DNA from: Candidatus Hikarchaeia archaeon HikBin5
GTDB lineage: Archaea; Halobacteriota; Halobacteria; Halobacteriales; Hikarchaeaceae
NCBI GenBank assembly: GCA_009889625.1
Contig: WTZU01000007.1
Coordinates: 1 to 49,818 of the forward strand
Direction: 5' to 3'
DNA: 49,818 nucleotides
Part shown: piece by piece, positions 18,268 through 26,962 of the stretch
Position numbering within the stretch: the stretch's first letter is position 1
Layout of the letters: each line of letters opens with the position of its first letter
Notes under the pieces: generated by a model
What the model was told of the DNA's origin: nothing
Database searches by the model: none
The model's input: the letters and a program-made list of their open reading frames with translations, nothing else
Translations under genes and position numbers: made by a program

Positions 18268-19098
18268 ATGAAGTCAAACAAAGACGATTTCGAATTTGAC
18301 ACTTGGACCAATATAGATTTCACCGACGACGAAGTCGACAGAATTTCTCGGAAAAATGATAGAAAATTTGCAACATTTAAAAAAAGAATCAAAGACACGG
18401 ATCAATTCAAAGTAGAAGCAAATGTTTTCGACGATTCTACCTACGCAGCGCTATATAAATTAGTTCAAGAAGGTCATATAACCGCTCTAGGCGGCCCAAT
18501 ATCGTCTGGAAAAGAAGCAATAGTCTTCGAAGCATATGGGGAAAATAACCGTGAAATAGCCATCAAAATCTACCGAATAAACACATCTTCGTTCCGACAA
18601 ATGAAAGATTATTTAATTGGAGATCCTCGATTCTCTGGAATAGGATCTGATAAGAGAGACATAGTTTTGGCTTGGACTAGGAAGGAATTTGCCAATCTGA
18701 AGAGGGCCAAAGAAGGCGGAGTTCGTGTACCCGAACCAATTGCTGTAAAATTAAACGTCTTGGTCATGGAACTCATTGGGGTCGAAGGAAATGTGGCCCC
18801 AAAATTACAAAACATCGAACTAAAAAATCCAGATATCGCCTATGAAATCGTCCGCGATTTTATGAAAAAAATACATCTCTCCGGTTTGGTTCATGGCGAT
18901 TTATCTGAGTATAATATATTGGTCCACGACGGCGAAATTTGCATTATCGACATTGGACAAGCAGTTACTCATCGCCACCCAAAAGCATCAACATATTTAC
19001 ACCGAGATTGTGAAAATATATCTAAATTTTTCAGTCGGAAGGGAGTAGAAACATCTGAAGAATTACTTTATGATTATATCACTCAAGAATCCTCCTAA
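18268..19098 (+). CDS. rio1: RIO1-type serine/threonine protein kinase
   Basis: RIO kinases act as ATPases in late maturation of the small ribosomal subunit. Seen here: the RIO1 N-terminal signature KDTDQFKVEANVFDDST, the flexible P-loop region GPISSGKEAIVFEA, the ATP Lys in IAIKIYRI, the catalytic loop LVHGDLSEYNILV, and the metal-binding IIDIGQAV. I start at the ATG at 18268 (MKSNKDDFEF), 19 bases after the eIF1A stop. Earlier Met codons lie inside eIF1A and add residues unlike the family. The product is 276 aa. The next gene begins 37 bases downstream. Confidence 0.92.
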   Translation: MKSNKDDFEFDTWTNIDFTDDEVDRISRKNDRKFATFKKRIKDTDQFKVEANVFDDSTYAALYKLVQEGHITALGGPISSGKEAIVFEAYGENNREIAIKIYRINTSSFRQMKDYLIGDPRFSGIGSDKRDIVLAWTRKEFANLKRAKEGGVRVPEPIAVKLNVLVMELIGVEGNVAPKLQNIELKNPDIAYEIVRDFMKKIHLSGLVHGDLSEYNILVHDGEICIIDIGQAVTHRHPKASTYLHRDCENISKFFSRKGVETSEELLYDYITQESS

Positions 19099-19135
19099 CC
19101 AAAGTTTAATTCACCTCGCCAAGAAAAGCTACAAT

Positions 19136-19672
19136 ATGCAGTATGTAAAGATCCCCGGCGACCGACTTGGAGTTCTTATCGGCGAAAAAGGGGCCACCTT
19201 GCGTAATATAGAATCACAAGCAAATGTTACTATCAATGTCGATTCCGAAAATCATAGAGTCCAAATAGAAAACACAGCGGAACCCTTTGAAGAATTAACT
19301 GCTGCAGATATAGTAAAAGCCATTGGGAGGGGGTTTTCTCCAAAAGATGCCTTGTCTTTACTAAAAAACGACGAAACCATATTCGATTTAATAGATTTAA
19401 AACGCCTATCTAGAAATGAAAATGACATGAAACGGCACAAAAGTCGATTAATAGGAAAGAATGGAAGAACACGTGCCACAATGGAAGAATTAACTAATAC
19501 TAAAATAGTGATTTACGGTTCAACTGTGGGTATTATTGGACTTTATCAACAGGTAGAGCTGGTAAGATCGGCAGTAGAAATGATAATTGATGGTTCTCGT
19601 CATGGATCTGTCTATGGTTTTCTCGAACGAAAACGCCAAGAAGTAAATCAATCAAAATTCGATCGTTTTTGA
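19136..19672 (+). CDS. KH-domain ribosome-biogenesis protein (Pno1/Dim2 homologue)
   Basis: This 178-residue RNA-binding protein carries a first KH motif in VKIPGDRLGVLIGEKGATLR (residues 4-23) and a second, SRLIGKNGRTRATMEELT, at about 103-120. That two-KH layout matches archaeal Pno1 (Dim2), which binds the 3' end of 16S rRNA in pre-30S particles. The ATG at 19136 gives the usual MQYVKIPGDR start; the longer in-frame start at 19070 would run into rio1. It is the third gene of the eIF1A-RIO1-KH set, so all three products touch the small subunit. Confidence 0.9.
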   Translation: MQYVKIPGDRLGVLIGEKGATLRNIESQANVTINVDSENHRVQIENTAEPFEELTAADIVKAIGRGFSPKDALSLLKNDETIFDLIDLKRLSRNENDMKRHKSRLIGKNGRTRATMEELTNTKIVIYGSTVGIIGLYQQVELVRSAVEMIIDGSRHGSVYGFLERKRQEVNQSKFDRF

Positions 19673-19714
19673 TTCTGTGCAAGACCCTTAACAACATATT
19701 TCTTCATTCCCCAA

Positions 19715-19730
19715 CGGAAACATATATATA
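19715..19730 (+). promoter_or_regulatory. BRE/TATA promoter of the thermosome gene
   Basis: The purine-rich element CGGAAA (19715-19720) is followed directly by CATATATATA (19721-19730). This is a textbook BRE plus TATA box, centred about 24 bases before the ATG at 19749. The spacing implies a transcript that starts at or next to the start codon, i.e. leaderless. It is one of the clearest promoters in the window, as expected for a strongly expressed chaperonin. Confidence 0.65.
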
Positions 19731-19748
19731 GAATAGCAAACAAATCAA

Positions 19749-21452
19749 ATGACGATTATGGCTCAGCAGCTAGGCGGTCAGCCGCTGATTGTGCTCGCAG
19801 AAGGTGCTCAAAGAACTTCTGGAAGGGATGCACAATCTATGAATATTACGGCCGGTAAGGCCGTCGCAGAAGCAATCCGGACCACTCTCGGTCCGCGAGG
19901 TATGGATAAAATGCTGGTAGACAGTTCTGGAACTGTTGTAGTTACCAATGATGGGGCTACGATTCTCGCTGAAATGGATATAGATCATCCTGCAGCAAAT
20001 ATGATCGTTGAAGTAGCCAAGACACAAGAGGATGAAGTTGCAGATGGAACTACTACTGCAGTCGTTTTGGCAGGCGAATTTTTACATCAAGCCGAGAATT
20101 TACTTAAACAACAACTTCACCCAACAACAATTACTCAGGGATACCGACAAGCAGCCACCAAGGCCAAAGAAATTCTAGATAACGTTGCCACTGATGTTTC
20201 TAAAACCGACACAGAAATTCTAGAAAAAATAGCCTCTACTGCAATGACAGGAAAAGGGGCAGAAAACGCGAAGGATTTGCTGTCCAAACTGGTAGTCGAA
20301 GCAGTAACCTCTGTACATGATAAAGATGGCATAGATCTAGATGACATCCGAATTCAGAAAGTAGTTGGTGGGGCAATGAACGAATCCGAACTTATCGAAG
20401 GGGTTCTCATCCAAAAAGAGAGAGTGCAAGAGAACATGCCTTATGTCATCGAAGATGCACACATAGCAGTATACGGCGGAAAACTCGAAGTCCGAGAAAC
20501 CGAAATTGACTCGGAAGTTAATGTATCCGATCCCGCCGAATTGCAACTTTTCTTAGATCAAGAACAAGCCCAACTCAAAGACATGGTAGATCAACTCAGT
20601 GCATTAAATGTAAATGTTCTTTTCACCGACGGGGGCATCCACGACATGGCACAACATTTCCTAGCCGAAGCAGGAATTTTAGCTGTTAGGAGAACGAAAA
20701 AAGCAGATCAAAAAGCAATAGCAAAAGCGAGTGGGGCTAGAATCGTCACCAACTTTGATGATATTGCTAAAGACGATATAGGACATGCTGGGGAGGTCAT
20801 ACAACAAGACCTCGGCGGCGATCAGCACATATTCATAACCGATGTCAAAGACGCAAAATCTGTCACAATCCTTCTGCGTGGTGGAACTGAACATGTAGTC
20901 GACGAAGTCGAGCGCGCAATTGACGATTCTCTAGGGGTGGTCCGTGCAACCATAGAAGATGGTAAGGTTGTAGCAGGAGGGGGATCTCCCGAATTAGAGG
21001 TGGCCCTTGGCGTTCGGGATTTCGCCGAATCCATTGGAGGTAGGGAACAACTAGCAATCGAAGCATTCGCAGATGCGGTTGAGGTCATCCCACGTACCCT
21101 CGCTGAAAATGCAGGATTGGACCCCATCGATTCAATTGTGAATCTTCGCTCTCAACATGATGGAGGCAGTGCATTTGCAGGTCTAAACGCCGACACGGGA
21201 GATGTAATTGATATGGCAAAACAAGGTGTTTACGAACCTCTCCGTGTTAAGACACAAGCAGTTAAATCAGCCACAGAAGCCGCAATTATGATCCTTCGTA
21301 TAGATGATGTCATAGCCGCAAGCGATTCACCATCCGGTGGTCAACCAAGCCCTGAAGAATTAGAAGCTATGATGGGTGGCATGGGTGGCATGGGTGGCAT
21401 GGGTGGCATGGGTGGCATGCCCGGCATGGGTGGCATGCCCGGCATGATGTAA
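19749..21452 (+). CDS. thsA: Thermosome (group II chaperonin) subunit
   Basis: This chaperonin subunit of the CCT type forms double rings with a built-in lid that fold proteins using ATP. Visible motifs: [16 protein letters not shown] and NDGATIL near residues 45-75, the nucleotide loop [14 protein letters not shown] near 97-110, and [17 protein letters not shown] near 405-420. The C-terminus is a glycine-methionine tail of GGM repeats, typical of thermosomes and extending into the ring cavity. The ATG at 19749 fits the promoter; a second ATG at 19758 (MAQQLGG) is also plausible. Length is normal at 567 aa. No second subunit gene is in the window. Confidence 0.96.
   Translation: MTIMAQQLGGQPLIVLAEGAQRTSGRDAQSMNITAGKAVAEAIRTTLGPRGMDKMLVDSSGTVVVTNDGATILAEMDIDHPAANMIVEVAKTQEDEVADGTTTAVVLAGEFLHQAENLLKQQLHPTTITQGYRQAATKAKEILDNVATDVSKTDTEILEKIASTAMTGKGAENAKDLLSKLVVEAVTSVHDKDGIDLDDIRIQKVVGGAMNESELIEGVLIQKERVQENMPYVIEDAHIAVYGGKLEVRETEIDSEVNVSDPAELQLFLDQEQAQLKDMVDQLSALNVNVLFTDGGIHDMAQHFLAEAGILAVRRTKKADQKAIAKASGARIVTNFDDIAKDDIGHAGEVIQQDLGGDQHIFITDVKDAKSVTILLRGGTEHVVDEVERAIDDSLGVVRATIEDGKVVAGGGSPELEVALGVRDFAESIGGREQLAIEAFADAVEVIPRTLAENAGLDPIDSIVNLRSQHDGGSAFAGLNADTGDVIDMAKQGVYEPLRVKTQAVKSATEAAIMILRIDDVIAASDSPSGGQPSPEELEAMMGGMGGMGGMGGMGGMPGMGGMPGMM
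21372..21449 (+). repeat. 9-bp tandem repeat coding the thermosome GGM tail
   Basis: Five perfect copies of ATGGGTGGC (21372-21416) are followed by alternating ATGCCCGGC and ATGGGTGGC units to 21443, then ATGATG before the stop. The near-identical codons in the first five units suggest recent expansion by slippage rather than simple amino-acid selection. Confidence 0.9.
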
Positions 21453-21489
21453 TCTCATCCTTTAATATTATCTCTATACATTTATATTT

Positions 21490-21951
21490 TCAAACGGCAG
21501 GAATTTCCATTTCGAATTGTCTATTCTCCACAACTGCATTTAGCACAACACTAGTGTTGGATGCCTTAATTATAGGGTCAGCAAGGACCGCTTTTATCTG
21601 CTTGTTCATCCCTTCTGTATCTGTGAACTTTGCGATAATGATCAGATCATAGTCCCCAGTCACCTCGTATATTGATATCATCTGATTAAAATCTGAAAGT
21701 TTACTAGTAATATCTGGAATTCTTGCACCTTCTACTTTCAATTGAATTATTGCGGTGAGGCCATACCCGAGCTTTTCATATTTTATTTTAGGAGCATAAC
21801 CCACTATCACTCCTCGATCTTCTAGTGCGAACAAATGCCTAGAAATGGTTGCTACCGAAACTCCCACTCGGTCAGACAAAGTTCTAAAACTTGCTCTCCC
21901 GTCCTTGAGTAATTCATTTATCAATTTTGAATCGAGATTTTCATACGTCAT
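21490..21951 (-). CDS. lrp: Lrp/AsnC-family transcription regulator
   Basis: This 153-residue protein has an N-terminal winged helix-turn-helix (residues ~5-55, with FRTLSDRVGVSVATISRHLFALE as the DNA-reading part) and a C-terminal RAM effector-binding domain (~65-145, ending VVLNAVVENRQFEM). Such proteins form dimers and octamers that sense amino acids. It is divergent from glnA with 125 bases between, an arrangement I recall from haloarchaea, so it probably controls glnA and itself in response to glutamine or nitrogen status. It converges on the thermosome gene. Confidence 0.92.
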   Translation of the reverse strand: MTYENLDSKLINELLKDGRASFRTLSDRVGVSVATISRHLFALEDRGVIVGYAPKIKYEKLGYGLTAIIQLKVEGARIPDITSKLSDFNQMISIYEVTGDYDLIIIAKFTDTEGMNKQIKAVLADPIIKASNTSVVLNAVVENRQFEMEIPAV

Positions 21952-22076
21952 CGACTAAATATATGAAATATACCTATTAAAATGTAACGAATGTTTACTT
22001 TTATAAAATAATATAAACCGTGCGAAAATCATAACCTTTTATTATGAACCATAAACTATAGCAAATACACATTAAC
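21952..22076. promoter_or_regulatory. lrp-glnA divergent control region
   Basis: The spacer holds an imperfect inverted repeat, GTAA-N7-TTAC at 21984-21998, the size of an Lrp-dimer site. Next to it is the very A/T-rich stretch TTATAAAATAATATAAA (22001-22017) and a second A/T stretch at 22051-22060. The repeat sits 33 bases from the lrp start and 79 from the glnA start, so a bound regulator could act on both. The operator call is inference. Confidence 0.4.
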
Positions 22077-23447
22077 ATGACAAATGGACATTCAGATTCT
22101 GAACTGGCTGAAATTGGCCCTTCGGAACAAAAAATTATAGATAGTATTAAAAAAAATAATATTGATTTTTTACGATTACAATTCGTTGATATATTGGGCA
22201 CTGTGAAAAATATAGCAATCCCTGCCCACCAGGCAGAGAAGGCATTTACAGAAGGTATCTATTTTGATGGTTCCTCTATAGAAGGATTTACTAGGATACA
22301 AGAATCCGACATGCGCCTTGTACCCGATCCTTCCACTTACGCAGAACTCCCCTGGAGAAAAGACGAAAATGGACGAGGAACTGCTCGTCTCATTTCTGAT
22401 GTACGCCGAATAGACAATTCTCATTTTGAAGGCGACCCCCGAACGGCCCTTCAAAATTCTCTTGAAAAAGCAAAGAAAATGGGCTTTGAGGTAAATGTCG
22501 GAACCGAACCGGAATTTTTCCTTTTAAAAACAAATCAAGGGACTCCTACGTTAGAAACACATGATGTAGGGGGTTATTTTGATATAATCCCTGTTGACAT
22601 AGGCTCTTCCATTCGTAGAAATATGGTCTACACCCTTCAAGAGCTTGGATTTGATATAGAAGCAAGCCATCACGAGGTTGCAGAGGGTCAACATGAAATT
22701 GATTGGAAATACGCCCCCGCACTCCAAACAGCAGATAATGTTGTGACATTCAAAGCCGCCGTAAGGGCAATTGCGCATCAACACGATGTATATGCAACTT
22801 TCATGCCAAAACCTATATCTGGGATAAATGGATCTGGAATGCACACTCACATGTCATTATTCGAAAATGGAAACAATGCTTTCTATGACAAAGATGGAGA
22901 ATTTGGTCTTTCTGATGTAGCTAAACACTACCTCGCAGGTTTATTAGAACACGCTCCAGCTTTAACCGCAATTTGCAATCCTATAGTTAATTCTTACAAG
23001 CGTCTAGTTCCTGGATATGAAGCACCGGTATATATCGCATGGAGTGATGTTAATCGATCTGCATTAATTAGAAAACCTGCATCAAGAACTGCAGCTGGTA
23101 CACGTGTGGAACTTAGATCTCCCGACCCAGCTGCCAATCCATACTTAGCTATAGCCGCAATGTTAGAAGCAGGATTGGATGGTATTAATAGAGAACTAGA
23201 AGCACCCGCACCAGTCCGTGAAAATATTTATGATTTCGATTCCAAAAAACAAGAAGAATACGGCATCACTACTCTTCCAAGTAACTTGGGAGATGCTCTA
23301 GATGCACTTGAGGCAGACGATATCATTTGCAACGCACTTGGTTCGCATATCACCGAGGCATATCTCAATACCAAGCGTGCTGAATATGCAGATTATTTGG
23401 TGTCTGTTTCCGCGTGGGAACATGATCGGTATCTAAGCGTGTACTGA
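22077..23447 (+). CDS. glnA: Glutamine synthetase type I
   Basis: The enzyme makes glutamine from glutamate, ammonia and ATP. Family motifs are intact: [10 protein letters not shown] near residue 62, the metal-binding EPEFFLL near 143, [12 protein letters not shown] near 252, [13 protein letters not shown] near 304, and [11 protein letters not shown] plus [16 protein letters not shown] near 330-360. At 456 aa and with no adenylylation-site signature, it looks like the GSI-alpha form that is regulated by feedback and transcription. The divergent lrp supports transcriptional control. It ends 7 bases from the converging trm1 gene. Confidence 0.96.
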   Translation: MTNGHSDSELAEIGPSEQKIIDSIKKNNIDFLRLQFVDILGTVKNIAIPAHQAEKAFTEGIYFDGSSIEGFTRIQESDMRLVPDPSTYAELPWRKDENGRGTARLISDVRRIDNSHFEGDPRTALQNSLEKAKKMGFEVNVGTEPEFFLLKTNQGTPTLETHDVGGYFDIIPVDIGSSIRRNMVYTLQELGFDIEASHHEVAEGQHEIDWKYAPALQTADNVVTFKAAVRAIAHQHDVYATFMPKPISGINGSGMHTHMSLFENGNNAFYDKDGEFGLSDVAKHYLAGLLEHAPALTAICNPIVNSYKRLVPGYEAPVYIAWSDVNRSALIRKPASRTAAGTRVELRSPDPAANPYLAIAAMLEAGLDGINRELEAPAPVRENIYDFDSKKQEEYGITTLPSNLGDALDALEADDIICNALGSHITEAYLNTKRAEYADYLVSVSAWEHDRYLSVY

Positions 23448-23454
23448 ATTCGCA

Positions 23455-24558
23455 TTAGTCATTTGCAATTTCATATATTTCAGAAATTGTAGCATTTGTT
23501 TTAAATGTAGTTCCTCCATAGTGCGTCCTAGAAATTTCAAAACCAGCATCTACTATCTGCCCAATAAATATCTCCATCGAAGGTGCAGGGAGTCCCCATA
23601 ATCGGCATAATTTATGTTGATCGTAGTGCGTAGGAACTTCTAGTTCTTCAGCTACTCTTGAAAATATTCTTTCTACTCTACTGCCCATTCCCATCTCTTC
23701 TGTCACATGCGATCTTGCCTTACTAATAAAATCTTTATCATGTGTTTTCCCCAACCAAATGGGGCCTGATGTTATCACTTTTTTACCACCACAAGATGGG
23801 CATGAAAGAATAGGAAATGAAAGTAAACCTAACTGCACCTCTCGATAGAGGCAAGATGAACAATGATGTATGTATCCTAATTCCTCCAATGCTTCATTGG
23901 CTTTTGACGCTCTTCGATCTATTTCCACGTACACTCTGTAATAATGACGAGTAGAATGGCAAAATATTGGATTTATTCCAATATCGTAACGAGCACCCCA
24001 TCTTGCCATCGAAGAAAGTAGATTTCTAATGCCTATCTCTGCATGATATTCTGTCTTCTTTGGGACTGAACTATACCGGCGTATTCCTGCCTGCAGATGG
24101 GCACCACAAAGCGGCGCCGTATCTGTGGCAGTCACACATAATAACTTACGCGCGCCTCTAAATGCACTATCTAAAAATGAAATGGGACTCCCAAATGGGT
24201 CTACATCGACAACATCGTATCTCTTTGAACGGAGCTCAATATTAACATCGTTGTGATGTACTTCTCCCGATAGATTATTTATAGATAAATTTAATTTACA
24301 CAATTCCACTGCTTCTGGACTGATATCTACTAGTGTAACTTTCCACCCATCCAATGCAGCCCTTGTACCTCTTATCCCTGTAGCTGCATTTGCATCAAGA
24401 TATGTTTCCATTCCTTCTTGTTTATATGCCCTCAAAACGGCAATCGTTAGATCTCGATTTAGCTCCATTTCTGGATTAAAAAAAACATCTTTGGTTTTCC
24501 CAGACACAGACATCGATGGAACCCTAATCTCAACCCCACCTTCTGAGATTACATACAT
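23455..24558 (-). CDS. trm1: tRNA (guanine(26)-N2)-dimethyltransferase Trm1
   Basis: This SAM-dependent enzyme methylates G26 of many tRNAs. FFNPEMELNRDLTIAVL near residues 27-43 and YLDANAATGIRGTRAALDG near 57-76 form the SAM site. VDVDPFGSP (~117-125) is the catalytic D-PFG motif. The family's C-terminal zinc-binding set is visible as CSSC and CPSC around residues 235-265. It is a single gene, flanked by glnA (converging) and a SWIM protein (divergent, 116-base gap in which I see no further gene). Confidence 0.94.
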   Translation of the reverse strand: MYVISEGGVEIRVPSMSVSGKTKDVFFNPEMELNRDLTIAVLRAYKQEGMETYLDANAATGIRGTRAALDGWKVTLVDISPEAVELCKLNLSINNLSGEVHHNDVNIELRSKRYDVVDVDPFGSPISFLDSAFRGARKLLCVTATDTAPLCGAHLQAGIRRYSSVPKKTEYHAEIGIRNLLSSMARWGARYDIGINPIFCHSTRHYYRVYVEIDRRASKANEALEELGYIHHCSSCLYREVQLGLLSFPILSCPSCGGKKVITSGPIWLGKTHDKDFISKARSHVTEEMGMGSRVERIFSRVAEELEVPTHYDQHKLCRLWGLPAPSMEIFIGQIVDAGFEISRTHYGGTTFKTNATISEIYEIAND

Positions 24559-24674
24559 ACATCTCCGTCTGTGTCAAAACCTGAAAAACCATCGCTTATG
24601 TTACATTACATTTAAAATTTAAAAAATCCATGATTTATTTGCTTTTATTACTGTAGGGAACTAACTCTACAATA

Positions 24675-25013
24675 GTGCCTCGCCCCGATCAAAATATCAA
24701 TCCACCACCGACCAACCAAATTGCACCTTATGTAGAAGAATTACTAAAAAAAAATGGAACCCGTGGTGAAAAGGCTATAGAAGCCATCCAAGAAGACAGA
24801 GTGAAACAATACCGAGATTTCACCGTCGTCGTCGGATACCACGACGAGTATATTGTAGAAGGTGAAATATGCACTTGCAAGGGTTCTGAGTACAATCTCC
24901 AAAACGACACTGATAAGAAATGTTGGCATTTATTGGCAGTAGAAATAGCAGAACGAACTGGAAGCATTGACTACCATGACATGTGGTATTCTGAAGTTAG
25001 AGATTTATTATGA
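24675..25013 (+). CDS. SWIM zinc-finger protein
   Basis: This is a small 112-residue protein with the SWIM signature CxCx(n)CxH: C66 and C68 (EICTCKG), C83 and H85 (KKCWHLLAVE). SWIM fingers bind nucleic acid or partner proteins, and many occur in recombination or helicase complexes. The N-terminal 20 residues are Pro/Asn-rich and likely disordered; residues 30-60 hold a helix then a strand. The start is GTG, 116 bases from divergent trm1. Its TGA overlaps the ATG of the next small gene (ATGA), so the two are translationally coupled. Its specific job is unknown. Confidence 0.8.
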   Translation: MPRPDQNINPPPTNQIAPYVEELLKKNGTRGEKAIEAIQEDRVKQYRDFTVVVGYHDEYIVEGEICTCKGSEYNLQNDTDKKCWHLLAVEIAERTGSIDYHDMWYSEVRDLL

Positions 25014-25219
25014 AACTTTCTCAACATACAAAATTATCTGAATTTTTCTGGGCTTTTTTTCTTTCTATACCTGTTGGAATAGGGGTGTCTTTGGCCATCA
25101 TGAAGAGCACTGGGGGGCGATTCATAGAACCATTAGTATTTGTACCGGGACTGATTTCATTTTTATTTATATTCTTAATTATCATTCTTAGCATACTCAC
25201 CCCAAATGACGCCATTTGA
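25010..25219 (+). CDS. Small two-span membrane protein coupled to the SWIM gene
   Basis: This 69-residue protein has hydrophobic segments at about 12-30 and 41-62, with a short polar loop containing GGRF between. It begins with an ATG overlapping the SWIM gene stop by 4 bases, the best sign that it is real. I recognise no family. It ends 12 bases before the end of the converging hisH gene. Confidence 0.6.
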   Translation: MKLSQHTKLSEFFWAFFLSIPVGIGVSLAIMKSTGGRFIEPLVFVPGLISFLFIFLIIILSILTPNDAI

Positions 25220-25231
25220 ATCATCTCAACC

Positions 25232-25858
25232 CTATGCTTCTTGACAAAATTCTATAAAATTACGAATAATTTTCAAACCCGTTTCCCCTGATTTTTCAGG
25301 GTGGAACTGAGTGCCAAAAATATTCTCTCTAGCAATAATACTAGCGAATTCACCACCATATTCCGTTGTAGAAACAATTGCCAAATCGTCGTCTGGAACT
25401 GCACAATATGAGTGAACAAAGTATGCATGCAATCCATCCACTCCCTTAACAATAGGGTGTTCGTTTACAATGTTAATTTTATTCCATCCCATATGGGGTA
25501 CTTTTTCATTTCTAATCCTGATATTTTTCCCAGGAATTAGATCCAAACCACGGACATCTCCCTGCCCCACATATTCTGCTTCTTCCGATTCCGTTAATAG
25601 CATTTGCATACCTAAACAAATTCCAAACATTGGGATTCCACTCTCTCCAATTTCAATAATATTTTCTCTAAGAGGTTCTGCATTTTCCATCCCCTCTGAA
25701 AAAGCCCCGACTCCTGGTAGTACAATACCATCTGATTTCGATATAATCTCCATGTCCGATGTGACGATCACATCACCCCCTGAGCGCTCAAAACCCTTTT
25801 TGACACTTCGTAAATTACCCAGCCCATAATCTATTATCGCTATTTTCACGGTAGCCAT
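25232..25858 (-). CDS. hisH: Imidazole glycerol phosphate synthase, glutaminase subunit
   Basis: HisH releases ammonia from glutamine for HisF in histidine synthesis. The class I amidotransferase triad is visible: the Cys in MFGICLGMQML near residue 82, and the His-x-Glu in FGTQFHPEKSG near 186-188. It starts KIAIIDYGLGNLRSVKKGFE after the ATG at 25858. A longer in-frame start exists at 25990 but would overlap the upstream glycosylase gene and add 44 unrelated residues, so I reject it. hisF is not in the window. Confidence 0.93.
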   Translation of the reverse strand: MATVKIAIIDYGLGNLRSVKKGFERSGGDVIVTSDMEIISKSDGIVLPGVGAFSEGMENAEPLRENIIEIGESGIPMFGICLGMQMLLTESEEAEYVGQGDVRGLDLIPGKNIRIRNEKVPHMGWNKINIVNEHPIVKGVDGLHAYFVHSYCAVPDDDLAIVSTTEYGGEFASIIARENIFGTQFHPEKSGETGLKIIRNFIEFCQEA

Positions 25859-25904
25859 AATTCCTTTATCACCTATTCTACTAGAATGACATTCCACAAA
25901 AAGA

Positions 25905-26504
25905 TTATGCACTACCTCTATTGGATGAATTTTTATTTTTCTGCCCCTCTGGTGCAATCCAGTTTGCAGCTTTTGAAATTGCAGATTCAAAAATAATTTT
26001 CTGATTTGGATTGTATAGTGTTGCCGCAGGATGGATACAAATCAATACCTTTCGATCTAAACCTGCAATATTCTTGACCTCTATTTTTCCAGCCTCTTTT
26101 GTAACTATTACCTTTCTCCCAAGCAGGTGCTCCGAAGGCACTCTCCCTAAAGCAACAATTAACCTAGGATTTATAAGTGCAATCTCTGTATCAAGATGAT
26201 TCTTACAATTGGACAATTCTCTCTTGGATGGATTTCTATTATTTGGGGGCCTGCAACGAACACAATTGGTAATCCTGACATTTTCCCTCAATATCCCGTT
26301 TTCCCGTAAACTTTTGTCAAGAACAGTGCCACTTCTCCCCCTGAATGGTTTCCCACTTATGTCTTCTTCTCTACCTGGTCCTTCTCCTACGAACAAGATT
26401 TCAGCATCCATTTTCCCATCTCCATTAACAATCCTCGATCTAGATTCCACCAATACAGGGCAAAGCTCACATGAGATCACTTTCGAACCCCTCATATTCT
26501 CCAT
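25905..26504 (-). CDS. udg: Uracil-DNA glycosylase, family 4 (4Fe-4S)
   Basis: The enzyme removes uracil from DNA, a repair need created by cytosine deamination. The family 4 signature GEGPGREED (residues 40-48) contains the catalytic Glu region. The cluster ligands appear to be C12, C15, C84 and C100, with another cysteine at C81. The second active-site motif reads HPAATLY near residue 158. A Lys/Asn-rich tail of ~15 residues follows the domain. It precedes hisH on the same strand with 46 bases between. The start is ATG, with a second Met three codons on. Confidence 0.9.
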   Translation of the reverse strand: MENMRGSKVISCELCPVLVESRSRIVNGDGKMDAEILFVGEGPGREEDISGKPFRGRSGTVLDKSLRENGILRENVRITNCVRCRPPNNRNPSKRELSNCKNHLDTEIALINPRLIVALGRVPSEHLLGRKVIVTKEAGKIEVKNIAGLDRKVLICIHPAATLYNPNQKIIFESAISKAANWIAPEGQKNKNSSNRGSA

Positions 26505-26531
26505 ACGCCACTATAGTTGCACTGGTAGTTT

Positions 26532-26957
26532 ATGAACTCTGTCCCATCTAGAAATCAATCAATTGAATTGGAATCCAACAATCTAAAAAAATATATATAT
26601 ATGGCGATTGGATTTGCAGCCCTCTTTATGGCTTATGTTGGTGTTATCACTCCTGGTATACCTTTCACCGGATTTCTCATTATTGCAGCTTGGGCATTTA
26701 GTAAAAGTTCAAAAAAGTGGCACAATTATCTCTATTCCCATTCAATTTTTGGACCGTTCCTTCATAATTGGGAAACCGAACGAGTATTCCCTAGAAAAGC
26801 ACGGTATCTCATGATAGTATCAATGTGGATTAGTTCAACTATCGTTTGGGTTACTACTAAATCATTATCTTTCACCGCTACTATAGTTTTCATCATGATA
26901 TTGGCCATACTCTGGACTAATAGGTATCCCGAATCCCCTTCATTAAATATAACTTAA
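26532..26957 (+). CDS. DUF454/YbaN-family membrane protein
   Basis: This 141-residue protein has three or four hydrophobic segments. The family signature is visible as ITPGIPFTGFLIIAAWAFSKSS then HSIFGPFLHNWE and PRKARYLM. The family is widespread in bacteria and archaea, but its function is unknown to me beyond being an inner-membrane protein. It is divergent from udg by 27 bases and 5 bases before the MBL hydrolase on the same strand, so those two are probably cotranscribed. Confidence 0.82.
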   Translation: MNSVPSRNQSIELESNNLKKYIYMAIGFAALFMAYVGVITPGIPFTGFLIIAAWAFSKSSKKWHNYLYSHSIFGPFLHNWETERVFPRKARYLMIVSMWISSTIVWVTTKSLSFTATIVFIMILAILWTNRYPESPSLNIT

Positions 26958-26962
26958 CTCTG

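Noticed and set aside
20822-21127. 101-residue ORF on the minus strand inside the thermosome gene
   Set aside because: It is antisense to a highly conserved gene, has Ser/Arg/Pro-rich composition and no promoter or family. It is a shadow of the thermosome codon pattern.
24559-24674. Possible small RNA in the trm1-SWIM spacer
   Set aside because: The spacer is A/T-rich without a stable stem; it more probably holds the two divergent promoters.
25859-25990. Longer HisH start at 25990
   Set aside because: It would add 44 residues overlapping the glycosylase gene and unlike any HisH; the ATG at 25858 gives the standard KIAIIDYG opening.
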